From NCBI GenBank assembly GCA_964429655.1, contig CAYSCZ010000092.1:1-9484 (forward strand): DNA of 9,484 nucleotides, written 5' to 3'. Position numbers and translations under genes: made by a program. The notes under the pieces are model-generated. The model was not told where the DNA came from and searched no databases. It saw only the letters and a list, made by a program, of their open reading frames with translations. The DNA is from CAYSCZ01 sp964429655. Lineage in GTDB: Bacteria > Bacteroidota > Bacteroidia > Cytophagales > Cyclobacteriaceae. Position 1 is the stretch's first letter; each line of letters begins with the position of its first letter. Shown here piece by piece: positions 8,401 through 9,484 of the stretch.

Positions 8401-8772
8401 GATATCTATCGCCCATTCAGTGAAAGAAGGTTAAAACGGTCTCCTGTCCGGGATGTCGCTTCCATGCAACGATCCATTCATTATGCCACTTATCAGGCTT
8501 TTATTGGTTATGACTTCGCTGAATTTGATGATGAAAGACTTCCACAGTGGGCGGAATCGTTAAAGAAGGTGCTTAGTAATTTATTTTTAAGCCCATACCT
8601 CAAAACTCTTACAGGCACTAATCTTATTCCCGATGATGAAGAAGATTATGAGATCCTGGAGACCACATTTGTTCTTGAAAGAATATTGTGGGAAATTAAG
8701 TCTCAAAACTTTGAAAACCCGAACTGGTTTACAGTACCAATAAAAGGTATAAAAACAATTATCAATGAATAA
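5491..8772 (+). CDS. treS: Trehalose synthase-maltokinase fusion (TreS-Pep2/Mak)
   Basis: This is a 1093-residue cytoplasmic bifunctional enzyme. The TreS half (1 to about 545, GH13) interconverts trehalose and maltose. It shows ELVINHTSDQHPW (100-112), a TreS signature, DGFRLD with nucleophile D203, AEAN with acid/base E245, NHDE with D311 and GDRDGVRTPMQW (388-399). A charged linker (about 546-575) joins the maltokinase half, which would make maltose-1-phosphate from maltose. That half has a cap-like region (about 575-720) and an N-lobe with K738 in YVLKVFRR and E752 in PDLEINKFL. Its hinge is MLQEYV (787-792), and its catalytic loop HGDLQLSQVLW (948-958) contains D950. The metal-binding DFEG is at 967-970, followed by SERRLKRSPVRDVA. 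The length is normal for the fusion. The catalytic loop differs from the usual HGDxHLGQ by Q952 and S954, so kinase activity is likely but not certain. The ATG at 5491 has a weak AAGG five bases upstream. The stop overlaps the next gene by 8 bases. Confidence 0.96.
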   Translation: MTSNNLWYKDAIIYELHVKAFKDSDGDGIGDFKGLVEKLEYLEDLGVTAIWLLPFYPSPLRDDGYDILDYYSINPSYGNLRSLKKVIKEAHKRNLKIITELVINHTSDQHPWFQRARKSPKGSNYRDYYVWSDHPDKYQDARIIFTDYEKSNWSWDPKAQSYYWHRFFHHQPDLNFDNPSVQNEIMNILDFWIDLGVDGFRLDAVPYLFEREGTNCENLDETHQFLKKLRKYVDDKYDGIMFLAEANMWPEDSVSYFGNGDECHMNYHFPIMPRLFMSIKMEDRHPIIDIIDQTPEIPENCQWAIFLRNHDELTLEMVTDEERDYMYKVYTKDPQARINLGIRHRLAPLLDNNMKKIELLNTLLFSLPGTPVLYYGDEIGMGDNFYLGDRDGVRTPMQWSPDRNAGFSDTNPQRLYLPVIIDPEYNFSAVNVETQQSNTSSLLWWMKRTISMRKKFKAFSRGDITFLSPNNPKVLAFIRSYEDERVLVIANLSRYSQALELDLEQYKGCKLVEVFSQNSFPTIKNDNYSFTLNPYGYFWFTFHEEETIDDNIEKIPEIFLKKWEELEKNNHKNAIENYVLPQYLRRVRWLRKAGRNIQSVTLNHVIGTNTELPKSAIFIFDINYDEGLPEMYFLPTAYISNLEHETWKNIEDRNIVSKIDINGDSGALIESWLSTDYRDWLFNGLMKRKKITHHKVDLIFNSILEKKKLSKIEEKHSALINRESNNVTINYFDKYVLKVFRRLDDSLNPDLEINKFLSKNISFPNIPTYKGSVEIKINNKKEIPVAMLQEYVTNLGNARDNIVHSLKGVYERLQVHLEQENKTNLVPTPELKDIENLSEEWVYLLGGDLIDRIQLLGKRSAELHLALSNQENSAFCPEAFSLHYQRSLFSSLQTLTRTAMQSLKKQLRHFNDELAEEAKMVLDSRKFLLNKLKRIYARKLNGKKIRNHGDLQLSQVLWTGKDFVFIDFEGDIYRPFSERRLKRSPVRDVASMQRSIHYATYQAFIGYDFAEFDDERLPQWAESLKKVLSNLFLSPYLKTLTGTNLIPDDEEDYEILETTFVLERILWEIKSQNFENPNWFTVPIKGIKTIINE

Positions 8773-9145
8773 TCTTAAACAGCATAATGTACTCGATAGT
8801 CCATTAAAATGTTGCTGCAAAAAACCAAAAACAGGATTTTACAGGGATGGGTTCTGCACTACCGGCCCCGAGGATTATGGCAGGCATCTGGTATGTGCGG
8901 TTGTAACCGAAAGGTTTTTAAACTTCAGTAAGAATATGGGTAATGACCTCATTACACCCCGGCCGGATTATGATTTTCCCGGCCTGAAACCTGGAGATAA
9001 ATGGTGTTTATGCGTCTTACGCTGGATGGAAGCGCATCAGGCTGGAATTGCGCCAATGGTGGTGCTTGAAGCCACTCATAGAAATGTTCTTGATTATGTT
9101 GATTTAAGGGAACTACAAAAGCATGCTATAGAAACCGAGGCTTGA
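8765..9145 (+). CDS. DUF2237 family protein of unknown function
   Basis: This is a small soluble protein of 126 residues matching the DUF2237 family almost end to end: NVLDSPLKCC (8-17), GFYRDGFCTTGPEDYGRHLVCAVVTERFL (24-52), GNDLITPRPDYDFPGLKPGDKWCLC (59-83), RWMEAHQAGIAPMVVLEATH (86-105) and LQKHA (117-121). Seven cysteines (16, 17, 18, 31, 44, 81, 83), several at family-conserved places, suggest metal binding or a redox role, but no biochemical function is established that I know of. The ATG at 8765-8767 lies inside the last codons of treS, giving an 8-base overlap with no Shine-Dalgarno sequence close by, so translation probably depends on ribosomes finishing treS. The stop faces the UspA remnant with only 4 bp between. 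Family assignment is confident; any tie to trehalose metabolism rests on position alone. Confidence 0.93.
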   Translation: MNNLKQHNVLDSPLKCCCKKPKTGFYRDGFCTTGPEDYGRHLVCAVVTERFLNFSKNMGNDLITPRPDYDFPGLKPGDKWCLCVLRWMEAHQAGIAPMVVLEATHRNVLDYVDLRELQKHAIETEA

Positions 9146-9149
9146 AGGG

Positions 9150-9446
9150 TTATATCTTCATTAATGCTTCGAAGAATCCCATGTTCTTGCCTTTATTTTT
9201 GGTGATCAATACCGAAATAAAAGATTGCAGATAGCGTATTTTTTCCGCAATCGAGCCCAATAAAATTTCAGCAAATTTGGTTCTTCCTTTTGTACCAATA
9301 AAGATTAGATCATGCGCATTGTTCTTTGCGTGATTTGCTATTAGCTCAACTTTTGATTTATCATTATTTAGTATGTATGAACATTCTAAATGTTGGGGCA
9401 AGTTATAGGCCTTGACGAAATTTAGAAAATCTTTAACCCAGATTTG
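9150..9446 (-). pseudogene. UspA-like universal stress protein, C-terminal part with broken frame
   Basis: The readable part holds the C-terminal half of a UspA domain. LIFIGTKGRTKFAEILLGS contains the exact ATP-binding pattern G-x2-G-x9-G-S, followed by the final strand FISVLITK and a tail ENMGFFEALMKI-like (here KNMGFFEALMKI) familiar from Bacteroidota Usp proteins. The N-terminal beta-alpha-beta part with the usual Asp is missing. The only in-frame start-like codon is TTG at 9399-9401, but Usp-like sequence (KDFLNFVKAYNLPQHLECSYIL) continues upstream of it until TGA at 9447-9449, with another in-frame stop, TAA, at 9471-9473. A different frame is open from the window edge (9483) down to 9436, so one frameshift between about 9433 and 9449 would reconnect the two. 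It is therefore probably a frameshifted or deleted gene that continues off the right edge, or a sequence error. A genuine short Usp fragment of 83 residues is less likely. Confidence 0.7.
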
Positions 9447-9476
9447 TCATTGGAATTTTGTCATGAAGGGTTAAAG
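9431..9476. repeat. 9-bp perfect inverted repeat enclosing an 8-bp direct repeat
   Basis: CTTTAACCC (9431-9439) and GGGTTAAAG (9468-9476) are perfect reverse complements 28 bp apart. Between them TTTGTCAT occurs twice, at 9443-9450 and 9457-9464. The structure coincides with the place where the UspA-like frame breaks. It may be the scar of a small rearrangement or a mobile-element remnant. The arms are short enough that chance cannot be excluded. Confidence 0.4.
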
Positions 9477-9484
9477 CCCAAAAA

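Noticed and set aside
9155..9175. Hairpin-like TCTTC/GAAGA with small palindromes CATTAATG and CTTCGAAG as a bidirectional terminator between DUF2237 and the UspA remnant.
   Set aside because: The stem is only 5 bp with an 11-base loop and no T-tract, and it lies inside the UspA coding tail.

Overview
The window looks like a chromosomal segment of an AT-rich member of the Bacteroidota, probably a Cytophagales-type bacterium. This is inferred from AT-rich leaders with no strong Shine-Dalgarno sequence, the protein style (an MscS channel with a short Bacteroidota-like pore helix, and a UspA tail ending in a GFFEALMKI-type motif) and several possible non-ATG starts. I see no phage, transposase, CRISPR, tRNA or rRNA sequence.

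Layout. Four genes lie on the minus strand and read leftward from about 5363: an MltF-type lytic transglycosylase lipoprotein, an MscS-family mechanosensitive channel, a UPF0173-type metallo-hydrolase, and a GlgX/isoamylase glycogen debranching enzyme. The last two overlap. From a 127-bp divergent intergenic region, a long plus-strand gene encodes a fused trehalose synthase (TreS)-maltokinase protein. It overlaps a small DUF2237 gene by 8 bases. Facing DUF2237 at the right edge, with a 4-bp gap, is the C-terminal part of a UspA-like gene whose frame is broken inside the window, next to a 9-bp inverted repeat. Positions 1-145 hold no gene I can support.

How the genes may work together. TreS interconverts trehalose and maltose, and the fused kinase would phosphorylate maltose to maltose-1-phosphate. 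That is the donor used by GlgE to build alpha-1,4-glucan, which GlgX later debranches. GlgE itself is not in the window. MscS protects against hypo-osmotic shock and MltF remodels murein. The locus can therefore be read as a trehalose/glycogen and turgor-management neighbourhood, but that link is inferred from gene proximity only.

I did not find a convincing wholly new system. The points most worth a second look are the altered catalytic loop of the maltokinase half, the coupled DUF2237 gene, the GlgX gene with no usable ATG, and the broken UspA gene.
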